A stretch of DNA of 12,871 nucleotides from JBBEBE01 sp051746765 (GTDB lineage Bacteria > Bacteroidota > Rhodothermia > Balneolales > Balneolaceae): positions 1 to 12,871 of the forward strand of contig JBNJFK010000046.1 in the NCBI GenBank assembly GCA_051746765.1. Reading direction: 5' to 3'. This document shows positions 1 to 6,649 of this stretch, one piece after another; positions within the stretch are counted from its first letter, which is position 1; each line of letters begins with the position of its first letter. Under the pieces are notes generated by a model. The model did no database searches, had not been told where the DNA came from, and saw only the letters and a list, made by a program, of their open reading frames with translations. Position numbers and translations under genes: made by a program.

Positions 1-636
1 CTGAATTTATTTAGGCCGGGGACTCTGAACTAATTTCTAAATGTAAACGGCCGGGTTGTCGAATGCCCCGGCCGCCTCGGTACGACAGGTATCAAATGCG
101 TTCTCGAGCTTGGCCGGGTCGTGGACAATGCGCATACCGCGCCCACCACCACCGGCGGAGGCCTTGATGATGACGGGATAACCGATCTCTTCGCAGACTT
201 TTTTTGCACTCTCCACATCCTTGACAATGCCGTCCGATCCCGGAACAACCGGAACACCGCTATGAACCATCGTATCCTTGGCCGTGACTTTGTCACCCAT
301 GCGGGCGATCATGTCCGGACTGGGACCGATAAACTTGAGCTCGTGTTCACTGCAAATTCTGGAAAATTCAGCGTTTTCAGAGAGGAATCCATATCCCGGG
401 TGGATCGCTTCGGCATTGGTGATTTCGGCTGCCGACAAGATGGCCGGTATTTTCAGATAGCTCTCTTTTCCTGCCGGAGGGCCGATACAGACAGCTTCAT
501 CGGCAAACTTGACATGAAGACTGTCCTGATCTGCAGTGGAGTAGACAGCAACTGTCTTAATCCCCATCTCTTTGCAGGTTCGTATGATGCGGAGGGCAAT
601 TTCTCCCCGGTTTGCAATCAATATTTTTTTGAACAT
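1..636 (-). CDS. accC: Biotin carboxylase subunit of acetyl-CoA carboxylase, N-terminal part, frame broken near window edge
   Basis: This subunit carboxylates the biotin of BCCP using ATP and bicarbonate, the first step of malonyl-CoA synthesis. The start is the ATG at 636, 12 nt after the accB stop. Visible are the biotin carboxylase N-terminus (ANRGEIALRIIRT, residues 8-20), HPGYGFLSENAEF (79-91), an ATP-contact Lys at 116, Lys158 and the glycine-rich loop KASAGGGGRGMR (158-169). The family is about 450 residues long, but only 199 codons are open before a TAG at 37-39. Reading on in the same frame gives KLVQSPR, then a TAA at 7-9, then IQ. This matches the family segment EKLVQSPRHIEIQ with both Glu codons turned into stops. 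The gene is therefore recognisable to base 1 and broken only in the last 40 bases, by sequence error or real mutation. Identity is certain; intactness is not. Confidence 0.9.
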
Positions 637-648
637 ACTGCGTTCCGC

Positions 649-1140
649 CTAATCCTTTTTAATGATGAACAGCGGTTGCTCGAACTCTACCGGTTGTCCA
701 TCTTCTGCAACAATTTTCTCGAGCGTTCCCGAAAATTCGGCTTCGATCTCATTCATGATCTTCATCGCTTCGATAATGCAGATGGTATCTCCCTTCTCTA
801 TATGGTCTCCAACTTCCAGAAAGGGTTTGGCATCCGGAGAAGGGGATCGATAAAACGTCCCGACAATGGGGGATGTAATGATTTCACCGGCCGGTTCTGC
901 CGAGGTCTCTTTCGGTTCCTGGGGGGCTGCACCGGACGGGACGGGAGATTGTGCAGGCGGTGTTTGCGGAACCGGCTGTGCAGGTGGTGTGAACTGGTAT
1001 TGAGCCGGCGGAAATTCGGGCTCGGTGGCAGCACCATGTTTCTTTACAGAGATCTTGAAATCTCCTTCTTCAATGGAGACCTCATCCACGTCGCTGTCGC
1101 CAATCAGGTCCAGAATTTTTTTAACGAGTTTTAAATCCAT
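649..1140 (-). CDS. accB: Biotin carboxyl carrier protein of acetyl-CoA carboxylase
   Basis: This 163-residue BCCP carries the biotin that shuttles CO2 between biotin carboxylase and carboxyltransferase in fatty-acid synthesis. The N-terminal part (about 1-35) is the usual AccB dimer/BC-contact segment. It is followed by a long Pro/Ala/Gln-rich flexible linker (about 41-85) and the biotinyl domain (about 86-162). The biotinylation motif EAMKIMNE is at 124-131, with Lys127 as the predicted biotinylated residue. The ATG at 1140 lies 3 nt after the efp stop, and accC begins 12 nt downstream, so efp, accB and accC are almost certainly co-transcribed. Length and domain order are normal for the family. 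Confidence 0.96.
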   Translation of the reverse strand: MDLKLVKKILDLIGDSDVDEVSIEEGDFKISVKKHGAATEPEFPPAQYQFTPPAQPVPQTPPAQSPVPSGAAPQEPKETSAEPAGEIITSPIVGTFYRSPSPDAKPFLEVGDHIEKGDTICIIEAMKIMNEIEAEFSGTLEKIVAEDGQPVEFEQPLFIIKKD

Positions 1141-1143
1141 GGT

Positions 1144-1722
1144 CTATCCGTTTGTGTTCACACGTTCAATGTATTCCCCTGTACGGGTATCGACTTTGAT
1201 TTCATCGGCTTCGTTGATGAATAGCGGGACCTGTATGACCGCTCCGGATGCGATGGTCGCCGGTTTGCTCCCCCCTTGCGCTGTGTCTCCCCGCAATCCG
1301 GGATCCGTTTGAGTGACCTCCGAAACGATGTGAGCGGGGGGTTCTGCGTAGAGGATGGTTTCGTGGTCTGCATCGATGACAAGACTGCATGTGATCCCGT
1401 CACTAAAGAACCCGGACCGTTGAACCCTGGACTCTTCCAGAGCTAACTGCTCATAGGTCTCCTGATGCATGAAATGAAAAAGATTGCCGTCGAAATAGAG
1501 GAACTGGTAGGGATGGGTCTCGATTCGAACAGAATCGACACTCTCGCCGGACCGGAACGTTTTTTCAATGTTCTTGTCGTTGACGACTCCTTTCAATTTG
1601 GTTCGTACAAATGCACCGCCCTTCCCGGGTTTAACGTGTTGATATTCGGAGATCGTATAAAGTTCTCCGTCCAGGTTTAGTGTCAACCCGGGTCTGAAGT
1701 CACTTGTGCTTACTTTTGGCAT
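1144..1722 (-). CDS. efp: Elongation factor P
   Basis: EF-P binds between the ribosomal P and E sites and relieves stalling at consecutive prolines. The 192-residue product begins MPKVSTSDFRPG and carries the domain-I loop KPGKGGAF (31-38). Its tip residue is Lys34, the position that is beta-lysylated in the E. coli protein; no modification gene (epmA/epmB type) lies in this window. The C-terminal OB domain ends with DEIKVDTRTGEYIERV, the usual EF-P C-terminal signature region. The ATG at 1722 is the family-consistent start, with no clear Shine-Dalgarno before it. It heads a tight efp-accB-accC unit, and its promoter must lie in or next to the terminator of the upstream transporter gene, because only 89 nt separate the two genes. 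Confidence 0.97.
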   Translation of the reverse strand: MPKVSTSDFRPGLTLNLDGELYTISEYQHVKPGKGGAFVRTKLKGVVNDKNIEKTFRSGESVDSVRIETHPYQFLYFDGNLFHFMHQETYEQLALEESRVQRSGFFSDGITCSLVIDADHETILYAEPPAHIVSEVTQTDPGLRGDTAQGGSKPATIASGAVIQVPLFINEADEIKVDTRTGEYIERVNTNG

Positions 1723-1749
1723 AGATCATATTCGTTGAAAAACAGGATG

Positions 1750-1781
1750 TGAAAATAGAGCTGTTCCCGGATTGAACCAAA
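1750..1781 (-). promoter_or_regulatory. Candidate Bacteroidota-type promoter for efp-accB-accC
   Basis: On the minus strand TTTG (1778-1781) is followed after 20 nt by TATTTTCA (1750-1757), compared with the Bacteroidota pattern TTTG-N19..21-TAnnTTTG. The -7 element matches four of six fixed positions. It lies 28 nt before the efp ATG and overlaps the loop and T-tract of the preceding terminator. Support is pattern and position only. Confidence 0.25.
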
Positions 1782-1794
1782 TCGGAACAGGCTC
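1751..1794 (-). terminator. Rho-independent terminator after the metG-transporter unit
   Basis: On the minus strand, 18 nt after the transporter stop, arms GAGCCTGTTCC and GGAACAGCTC pair as 10 base pairs with one bulged C (plus-strand positions 1784-1794 and 1758-1767). A further GATT/AATC pairing is possible inside the loop. The stem is followed directly by TATTTTC. Position, stem and T-tract all fit an intrinsic terminator for the transcript ending here. Confidence 0.62.
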
Positions 1795-1811
1795 TCTCAT
1801 CGTTGAAGAAG

Positions 1812-3212
1812 TTACGAAAAGATGTTGATAGCGATGGTGATCAGGATCAATCCGATCAGCAGTGGACAGATAATTCGCATGAACCAAGGCCAGATTCGTC
1901 CAAACCAACCGGATGTAACACCCGGGTATCCGTGTTCAATTTCAAGAAGTGCCTGATCGGTCTTCCAGACATAGGCCAGAAAGAGGCAGATCATGAGTCC
2001 ACCCAGTGGCAGTCCGATTTCATTGAATATCACGACAAACAAATCGATCAGGCTTGTTTCAAACGAAATGGCAATCGATACGACGGAGACAATACCGCCA
2101 ATGGTCCAGGCGGCTCTTTTCCGGGTAAAGTGGTGTTCATCTATCAACCAAGCCACCGGTACTTCCAGCAGAGAGATTGAAGAGGTGAGGGCTGCCAGAC
2201 CGAGTAGAACGAAGAAGAGGATCCCCACCAACATTCCCACCAGTCCACCGATCTGGTGGAACAGCTCGGGAAGTACATCAAAAACGAGAGTTACGCTCGA
2301 GAAGAGAGCCCCCGTTTCCGGGTCGAAAATTACGGTTCCACCCGCCTGTGCAACAAACATGGCAGGTACGATCAAAAGCCCTGCAAAAAATGCGATCCCC
2401 ACATCCGCAAGGGTTACATAGGCCGCCGATTCCACCAGATTTTGATCTTTGTTGATGTAGGACCCGTAGGTGATCAATGCTCCCATTCCGAGCGAGAGTG
2501 AGAAGAAGGCCTGTCCGAGGGCCGAGAAGAAGAGGGTGGGAGAGAGCGTACTGAAGTCGGGCTTGAGATAGAGAGCCAGCCCGTTAAAGGCTCCGTCTTG
2601 GGTAAACATGTAGGCAATCATGGCAAGCAGAATCAGAAGAAGCAGAGGCATGAGCATCTTGGTCGCACGCTCAATTCCCTGACTTACACCGCCTGTGATG
2701 ATTACAACGGTCATTACCATAAACAAAAGTGAAAAAACAGCATTCTTCGGACCGTTTGAAAGGTCTCCCATCGAAGTGGCAATCGACTCTGCTTCAAAGA
2801 AAAAGAAGACTTCTTCGAGTACATATCCCATGGTCCATCCGGAAATGACCAGATAGAAAGAGAGTATCATGGTGCCACAGAGCACACCCCAAGCGCCGAT
2901 GACGGGTGCCCACCAATTTCCGCCCAGCTCTCGAAAAGCACCAATCGGGTTTTTGCCTGTTCTTCGCCCAATGGTCAGTTCGGCGACCATAACCGGAAAA
3001 CCGACCAGGAAACAGCATCCAAGATAGATCAATATAAAAGCGGCGCCTCCGTTGTCGGCCACCTGAGTAGGAAATCCCCAGATATTTCCCAGGCCTACGG
3101 CAGAACCCGCTGCCGCCAAAATGAAGCCCAGTTTGGAGTTCCAATTGCCACGTGCTGTTTGATCCTGTTCTGTCACGTCAGATCCCGTCCATTTTGGTTG
3201 AAGTTGACTCAT
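1812..3212 (-). CDS. Sodium-dependent transporter, NSS/SNF family (LeuT fold)
   Basis: This 466-residue inner-membrane protein belongs to the neurotransmitter:sodium symporter family, which imports amino acids or related solutes with Na+. TM1 carries the family signature, including AAGSAVGLGNIWGFP (34-48), whose unwound centre forms the substrate and Na+ site. GFPVMVAELTIGRRTG (71-86) is the conserved TM2/loop segment. SALGQAFFSLSLGMGALITY (230-249) is TM6, and LAALTSSISLLEVPVA (339-354) is TM8 with the Na2-site Thr/Ser pair. About 11 hydrophobic segments are present, with a short tail, as in bacterial members such as MhsT and Tyt1. The ATG at 3212 follows the metG stop by 27 nt, and a terminator follows the stop codon, so it is probably the last gene of a metG transcript. 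Substrate cannot be read from sequence; a methionine link is only suggested by position. Confidence 0.93.
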   Translation of the reverse strand: MSQLQPKWTGSDVTEQDQTARGNWNSKLGFILAAAGSAVGLGNIWGFPTQVADNGGAAFILIYLGCCFLVGFPVMVAELTIGRRTGKNPIGAFRELGGNWWAPVIGAWGVLCGTMILSFYLVISGWTMGYVLEEVFFFFEAESIATSMGDLSNGPKNAVFSLLFMVMTVVIITGGVSQGIERATKMLMPLLLLILLAMIAYMFTQDGAFNGLALYLKPDFSTLSPTLFFSALGQAFFSLSLGMGALITYGSYINKDQNLVESAAYVTLADVGIAFFAGLLIVPAMFVAQAGGTVIFDPETGALFSSVTLVFDVLPELFHQIGGLVGMLVGILFFVLLGLAALTSSISLLEVPVAWLIDEHHFTRKRAAWTIGGIVSVVSIAISFETSLIDLFVVIFNEIGLPLGGLMICLFLAYVWKTDQALLEIEHGYPGVTSGWFGRIWPWFMRIICPLLIGLILITIAINIFS

Positions 3213-3239
3213 GAGCCGATCCGAATCCGGAATGCCAAA

Positions 3240-5282
3240 CTACCGAATGGGGTCTCCGGGGTCTCCAGTCGGAGAGAGCAAACGAAGTGATCCGTCCGGT
3301 GACTCCGACATCAGGATCATTCCATTGCTCTCAATCCCCATCATCTTTTTGGGAGCGAGATTGGCAACTACACTCACCTGCCGGCCGACGAGCTGTTCAG
3401 GCTCGAAATACTCTTTGATTCCCGAGAGAATGGTACGAACCTCGAGCCCGATATCCACTGTCAACTTCAACAGCTTTTTCGACCCTTCGATATGATCGGC
3501 TTCCAGGATTTTCCCGACCCGGAGGTCCAGCAAGTCAAAATTCTCAAACGGGGCTGTCGGCTTCAACCCCGGGATCTTGAAAGACTCGGAGGTATCTTCC
3601 TTTTCACTTTGTGCAGCACGATCTTGAAGCCTTTGAAGCTCGGCTTCAATACGATCATCCTCAATTTTTTCAAAGAGTACGGATCCAGACGAGATAGAGG
3701 ATCCGGGCGTCAACAAGGTGTCGGATACCTGATCCCATGTTGTGGATTCCGGCAGACCCAGATCGGCTCTCAACTGTCTCATTTTTGCCGGGAGTACAGG
3801 CGAAAAGAGAACAGAGAGAGCCCCGCAAATTTGCAGGGAGACGTGGAGTGTATTCGCACATGCGACAGGATTTGATTTCCGGGTTTTCCAGGGTTCTGTC
3901 TCGGTGAAGTACTTGTTGCCGGTTCTGGCAAGTTGCATTGTTCGGGAGATCGCCTCTCGAAATTTGAACTGTTCGTACGCCTCCCCAATCTCCCGAACGG
4001 CAACATGAATCGCCTCCAGGGCCGCGAGATCTTGATCCGACGGTTCAATAAGTTCAGGGATTCGACCATCATGAAATCGTTCGGTAAACGTCGTACTCCG
4101 ATATACAAAATTTCCCAGAATGTCGGCCAGCTCGCTATTGACTCTGGTCTGAAAGTCGGCCCAGGAGAAATCGGAATCTTTTGTTTCGGGCAGGGTCGAT
4201 CCCAAAACAAATCTCAGAAGATCCGCCTCAAACTGCTCCATCGCCTCGTCCAACCAGACAGCCCATCCACGGGACGTCGAGAGTTTTTTCCCTTCCAGGT
4301 TCAAAAATTCATTGGCCGGTACCTGATCCGGCAGAACAAAATCACCGTGTTCCATGAGCATGAGCGGAAACATGATGCAGTGAAAGACAATATTGTCCTT
4401 TCCGATGAAATGGATCAATCGGGTATCCGAGTCTTGCCACCACGTCTTCCAAGCCTCTTCGTCTCCGATGTGTTGAGCCCATTCGCGCGTTGCAGATATA
4501 TATCCGATCGGGGCGTCAAACCAAACATAGAGCACCTTCTGATCCGCATCCGGGTGGGGTACAGGTACCCCCCAAGAGAGGTCCCTTGTAACTGCCCGGT
4601 CCGATAATCCGTCGGCGAGCCAACTCTTGCATTGGCCGGTTACATTCGGTTTCCAGTTGGTTCTGCTGTTGATCCACTCTTCGATCTTCGGCTGATATTC
4701 TCCGAGTGGCAGATACCAATGTTCGGTTTCCCTTGTTTCAGGAGTGTTTCCCGTCAGAGCGCTCTTTGGATCGATCAATTCGGTAGGCGAGAGCGAAGAA
4801 CCACACTTCTCACATTGATCCCCGTGGGCATCTTCGAATCCACAAACCGGACAGGTTCCTTTGACATAGCGATCCGGAAGAAACATCCCCGCTTCGGGGT
4901 CGTAGAGTTGCTGCTCTGTTTTCCGTCGGAAGACCCCTTTGTCGTTGAGTCGGGTGAAAAATGACTGAGAGGTCTCTTTGTGTACACTGGAGCTGGTCCG
5001 GCCATAATAATCGAACTCTATTCCGAATGCCTGGAATGCCTTCTTGTTGCGTTCGTGAAACCGATTTACAATATCCTGAGGTTCGACGCCTTCCCGTTCA
5101 GCTGCAATGGTAATGGGAACCCCGTGTTCGTCCGAACCGCAGATGTGCAATATCTCTTCACCACGAAGTCGTTTGTATCTCGTATAGAGATCTGCAGGAA
5201 GGTAGGCACCTGCCAGATGGCCGAGATGAATGGGCCCATTGGCGTATGGTAGTGCCGAAGTTACGAGTGTACGTTTGCTCAT
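3240..5282 (-). CDS. metG: Methionyl-tRNA synthetase with C-terminal tRNA-binding domain
   Basis: This enzyme charges tRNA-Met with methionine in the cytoplasm. I place the start at the ATG at 5282 (680 residues), because MSKRTLVTSALPYANG is the family N-terminus; an in-frame GTG at 5366 would add 28 unconserved residues. The class I signature HLGH is at 19-22 and the KMSKS-equivalent KLSTS at 333-337. A zinc knuckle is formed by C144, C147, C157 and C160. The catalytic and anticodon-binding regions are followed by a C-terminal Trbp111/EMAP-type OB domain (about 579-680, starting FENFDLLDLRVGKI), which is the dimeric E. coli-like architecture. A candidate promoter lies about 100 nt upstream, and a sodium-dependent transporter gene follows after 27 nt. 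Everything expected of a functional enzyme is present. Confidence 0.97.
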   Translation of the reverse strand: MSKRTLVTSALPYANGPIHLGHLAGAYLPADLYTRYKRLRGEEILHICGSDEHGVPITIAAEREGVEPQDIVNRFHERNKKAFQAFGIEFDYYGRTSSSVHKETSQSFFTRLNDKGVFRRKTEQQLYDPEAGMFLPDRYVKGTCPVCGFEDAHGDQCEKCGSSLSPTELIDPKSALTGNTPETRETEHWYLPLGEYQPKIEEWINSRTNWKPNVTGQCKSWLADGLSDRAVTRDLSWGVPVPHPDADQKVLYVWFDAPIGYISATREWAQHIGDEEAWKTWWQDSDTRLIHFIGKDNIVFHCIMFPLMLMEHGDFVLPDQVPANEFLNLEGKKLSTSRGWAVWLDEAMEQFEADLLRFVLGSTLPETKDSDFSWADFQTRVNSELADILGNFVYRSTTFTERFHDGRIPELIEPSDQDLAALEAIHVAVREIGEAYEQFKFREAISRTMQLARTGNKYFTETEPWKTRKSNPVACANTLHVSLQICGALSVLFSPVLPAKMRQLRADLGLPESTTWDQVSDTLLTPGSSISSGSVLFEKIEDDRIEAELQRLQDRAAQSEKEDTSESFKIPGLKPTAPFENFDLLDLRVGKILEADHIEGSKKLLKLTVDIGLEVRTILSGIKEYFEPEQLVGRQVSVVANLAPKKMMGIESNGMILMSESPDGSLRLLSPTGDPGDPIR

Positions 5283-5381
5283 AGAGTCTGGATCGGGTCC
5301 TGAAATTTCTGATTTCGACGGGATCGGCGAGCCGAAGCATCGGGTTGATTGCGGTTCATTTGACACGGCTCAAAGACGATG

Positions 5382-5415
5382 CAAAAGTTAATCGCCCTGA
5401 GTGAAAGTTACCAAA
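5382..5415 (-). promoter_or_regulatory. Candidate Bacteroidota-type promoter for metG
   Basis: On the minus strand TTTG (5412-5415) is followed after 21 nt by TAACTTTTG (5382-5390). This is close to TTTG-N19..21-TAnnTTTG and sits about 100 nt before the chosen metG ATG, in the gap after the methyltransferase gene. An A/T-rich stretch and correct spacing support it, but no transcript evidence is available from sequence alone. Confidence 0.4.
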
Positions 5416-5440
5416 GTCGTTTCATAGGAATCATGATCGG

Positions 5441-5977
5441 TCATTCCTGGTCCATTTTTTGAAACAGTGAGTAGAGAGCAATCCCCACAGCGACAGACAC
5501 CTTGAAGGAGGGTTTTGTCCCGAAGTGTGGTATTTCCAGCGACAGATCTGCCAGTGACAGCAGGTCGGGATCGATTCCGGAAACTTCATTTCCGATGACC
5601 AAACAGACGGGCTGAACCGGGGGAGTGAACTGTTGAATCGGGGTACTGTCCCACGTCTGTTCCAGTGCACAAACAAGAACATCTTGGCGTTTGAACTCTT
5701 CCAGAAGATCCGTCGGGCTCTCACACCGTCTCCACGGAACGGTTTCATCGGCTCCCAACGCAGTTTTGCTTAATTTGGGATCGGGAGGGTACGGTGTGTA
5801 CCCGGAAAGTACGAGATCGGTAATACCGAAGCAGTCGGCTGTTCGAAAGATGGATCCGACATTGTGAAGGCTTCGGATATTGTGAGCAAGAAGGTGCACT
5901 CGATTCGCGAGAGGCGATGTCGAAGTTGCGTGAATCTCCCGGATTTCGGGCATCGTTTTCTTTTCAAATCGGGGCAT
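5441..5977 (-). CDS. TrmH/SpoU-family RNA 2'-O-methyltransferase
   Basis: This is a 178-residue SAM-dependent methyltransferase of the trefoil-knot SPOUT superfamily, which methylates ribose 2'-OH in tRNA or rRNA. Family motif 1 is seen as NVGSIFRTADCFG (39-51), with Asn39 and Arg45. Motif 2 is LVIGNEVSGI (126-135). Motif 3 is IPHFGTKPSFKVSVAVGIAL (149-168). In motif 3 the usual Asn of S-L/F-N-V-S is Lys159, one base change away, and this may affect cofactor binding. It is a short, single-domain form without an N-terminal substrate-binding extension, so the RNA target is unknown. The ATG at 5977 gives MPRFEKK; a second ATG at 5953 is also possible, and neither has a strong ribosome-binding site. 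It is transcribed divergently from greA. Confidence 0.9.
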   Translation of the reverse strand: MPRFEKKTMPEIREIHATSTSPLANRVHLLAHNIRSLHNVGSIFRTADCFGITDLVLSGYTPYPPDPKLSKTALGADETVPWRRCESPTDLLEEFKRQDVLVCALEQTWDSTPIQQFTPPVQPVCLVIGNEVSGIDPDLLSLADLSLEIPHFGTKPSFKVSVAVGIALYSLFQKMDQE

Positions 5978-6055
5978 CAGCTACTTCTGAAATGGATATT
6001 GGTTAACAGAGAGGAAGATCCTATCTTGAGTAGCCATAAACAAATCAGAGATGGA

Positions 6056-6069
6056 TCCGGGAAACCGGG
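6056..6069 (+). other. Small GAAA-tetraloop hairpin in the greA leader
   Basis: UCCGG and CCGGG flank a GAAA loop, giving four G-C pairs plus one U-G pair and a GNRA-type tetraloop if transcribed on the plus strand. On the opposite strand the loop would be UUUC, so the plus-strand reading is favoured. It stands 8 nt before the longer hairpin. Confidence 0.35.
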
Positions 6070-6077
6070 AGCCAACA

Positions 6078-6104
6078 AAACAGCAGTTTAATCGACTGCT
6101 GTTT
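6078..6104 (+). terminator. Hairpin with T-rich tail upstream of greA (leader terminator or operator)
   Basis: A perfect 10-bp inverted repeat, AAACAGCAGT and ACTGCTGTTT, surrounds a 7-nt loop and is followed by CTATTT, so it has the shape of a rho-independent terminator on the plus strand. No protein gene lies upstream on that strand to be terminated, and greA starts 70 nt downstream, so it could attenuate greA or end a short RNA. As DNA it could equally be a dimeric-repressor operator between divergent genes. Confidence 0.45.
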
Positions 6105-6174
6105 CTATTTCAGGCAGGGAACAAGAATTCCGACTTGCCGTTGGTTGTAATTAAAAGTCAGATTGTGTGTTGTC

Positions 6175-6645
6175 ATGAAGAAAAATTACCTCTCCAGTGA
6201 AGGTTTTGAGAAGCTGGAAGCAGAATTGAAGGACTTGAAGACTCGCGGACGGAAAGAGATTGCCGATGAAATTTCGGAAGCACGTTCGAAAGGTGATTTG
6301 AGTGAAAATGCCGAGTATGATGCTGCGAAAGAGGCTCAGGGCATGCTTGAAAAGCGAATTTCCGAGCTGGAGAACACCCTTGCAACGGCATCGGTCATCG
6401 ACGAGAAGAACATCGACAGTTCAAAAGCGTATCTTCTCTCGAAGGTGACGATTTTGAACCACAACGTAGGCAAGGAGATGGCCTACACACTGGTAGGACG
6501 GGAAGAAGCCGATTTCAAAGCGGGCAAGATCTCCGTTGAATCCCCCATCGGACAGGGTATTCTCGGAAAAGAAGTTGGCGACGTCGTAGAAGTGGACGTT
6601 CCTGCCGGCCGGTTGAAACTGGAAATAAAAAAAATCGAACGATAA
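6175..6645 (+). CDS. greA: Transcription elongation factor GreA
   Basis: GreA enters the RNA polymerase secondary channel and stimulates cleavage of backtracked transcripts. The start is taken as the ATG at 6175 (156 residues), because MKKNYLSSEGFEKLEAEL is the family N-terminus; an in-frame TTG at 6163 would add four unconserved residues. The N-terminal coiled coil (about 8-75) carries the tip motif GDLSENAEYDAAKE (40-53), with acidic Asp41 and Glu44 that coordinate the catalytic Mg2+ in the E. coli protein. The C-terminal FKBP-like domain runs from about 80 and includes SPIGQGILGKEVGD. It is followed by a UDP-glucose dehydrogenase gene after only 4 nt, so it seems to head a long operon. A hairpin with a T-rich tail lies in its leader. 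No Shine-Dalgarno is visible. Confidence 0.97.
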   Translation: MKKNYLSSEGFEKLEAELKDLKTRGRKEIADEISEARSKGDLSENAEYDAAKEAQGMLEKRISELENTLATASVIDEKNIDSSKAYLLSKVTILNHNVGKEMAYTLVGREEADFKAGKISVESPIGQGILGKEVGDVVEVDVPAGRLKLEIKKIER

Positions 6646-6649
6646 ACGG

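Larger units (their letters stand above)
5978..6174. other. Divergent intergenic region between the methyltransferase gene and greA
   Basis: This 197-nt region must hold the start signals for both divergent units. I see no ORF, tRNA or strong canonical promoter in it. A weak plus-strand promoter-like pair is ATTG (5998-6001), 20 nt, then TATCTTGA (6022-6029). Downstream are two hairpins (6056-6069 and 6078-6104) that may belong to a structured greA leader or a short RNA. Confidence 0.5.

Noticed and set aside
121..1134. 337-codon plus-strand open frame across accC and accB
   Set aside because: It spans two recognised minus-strand genes and their junction, and the protein has no recognisable motif.
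5283..5366. 28-residue N-terminal extension of MetRS from a GTG start
   Set aside because: The added residues are not family-like, and MSKRTLVTSALPYANG at the internal ATG matches the normal MetRS N-terminus.
5426..5448. AGGAAT/ATTCCT inverted repeat at the end of the methyltransferase gene
   Set aside because: A 6-bp stem with an 11-nt loop and no following T-tract on the minus strand is too weak to call a terminator.
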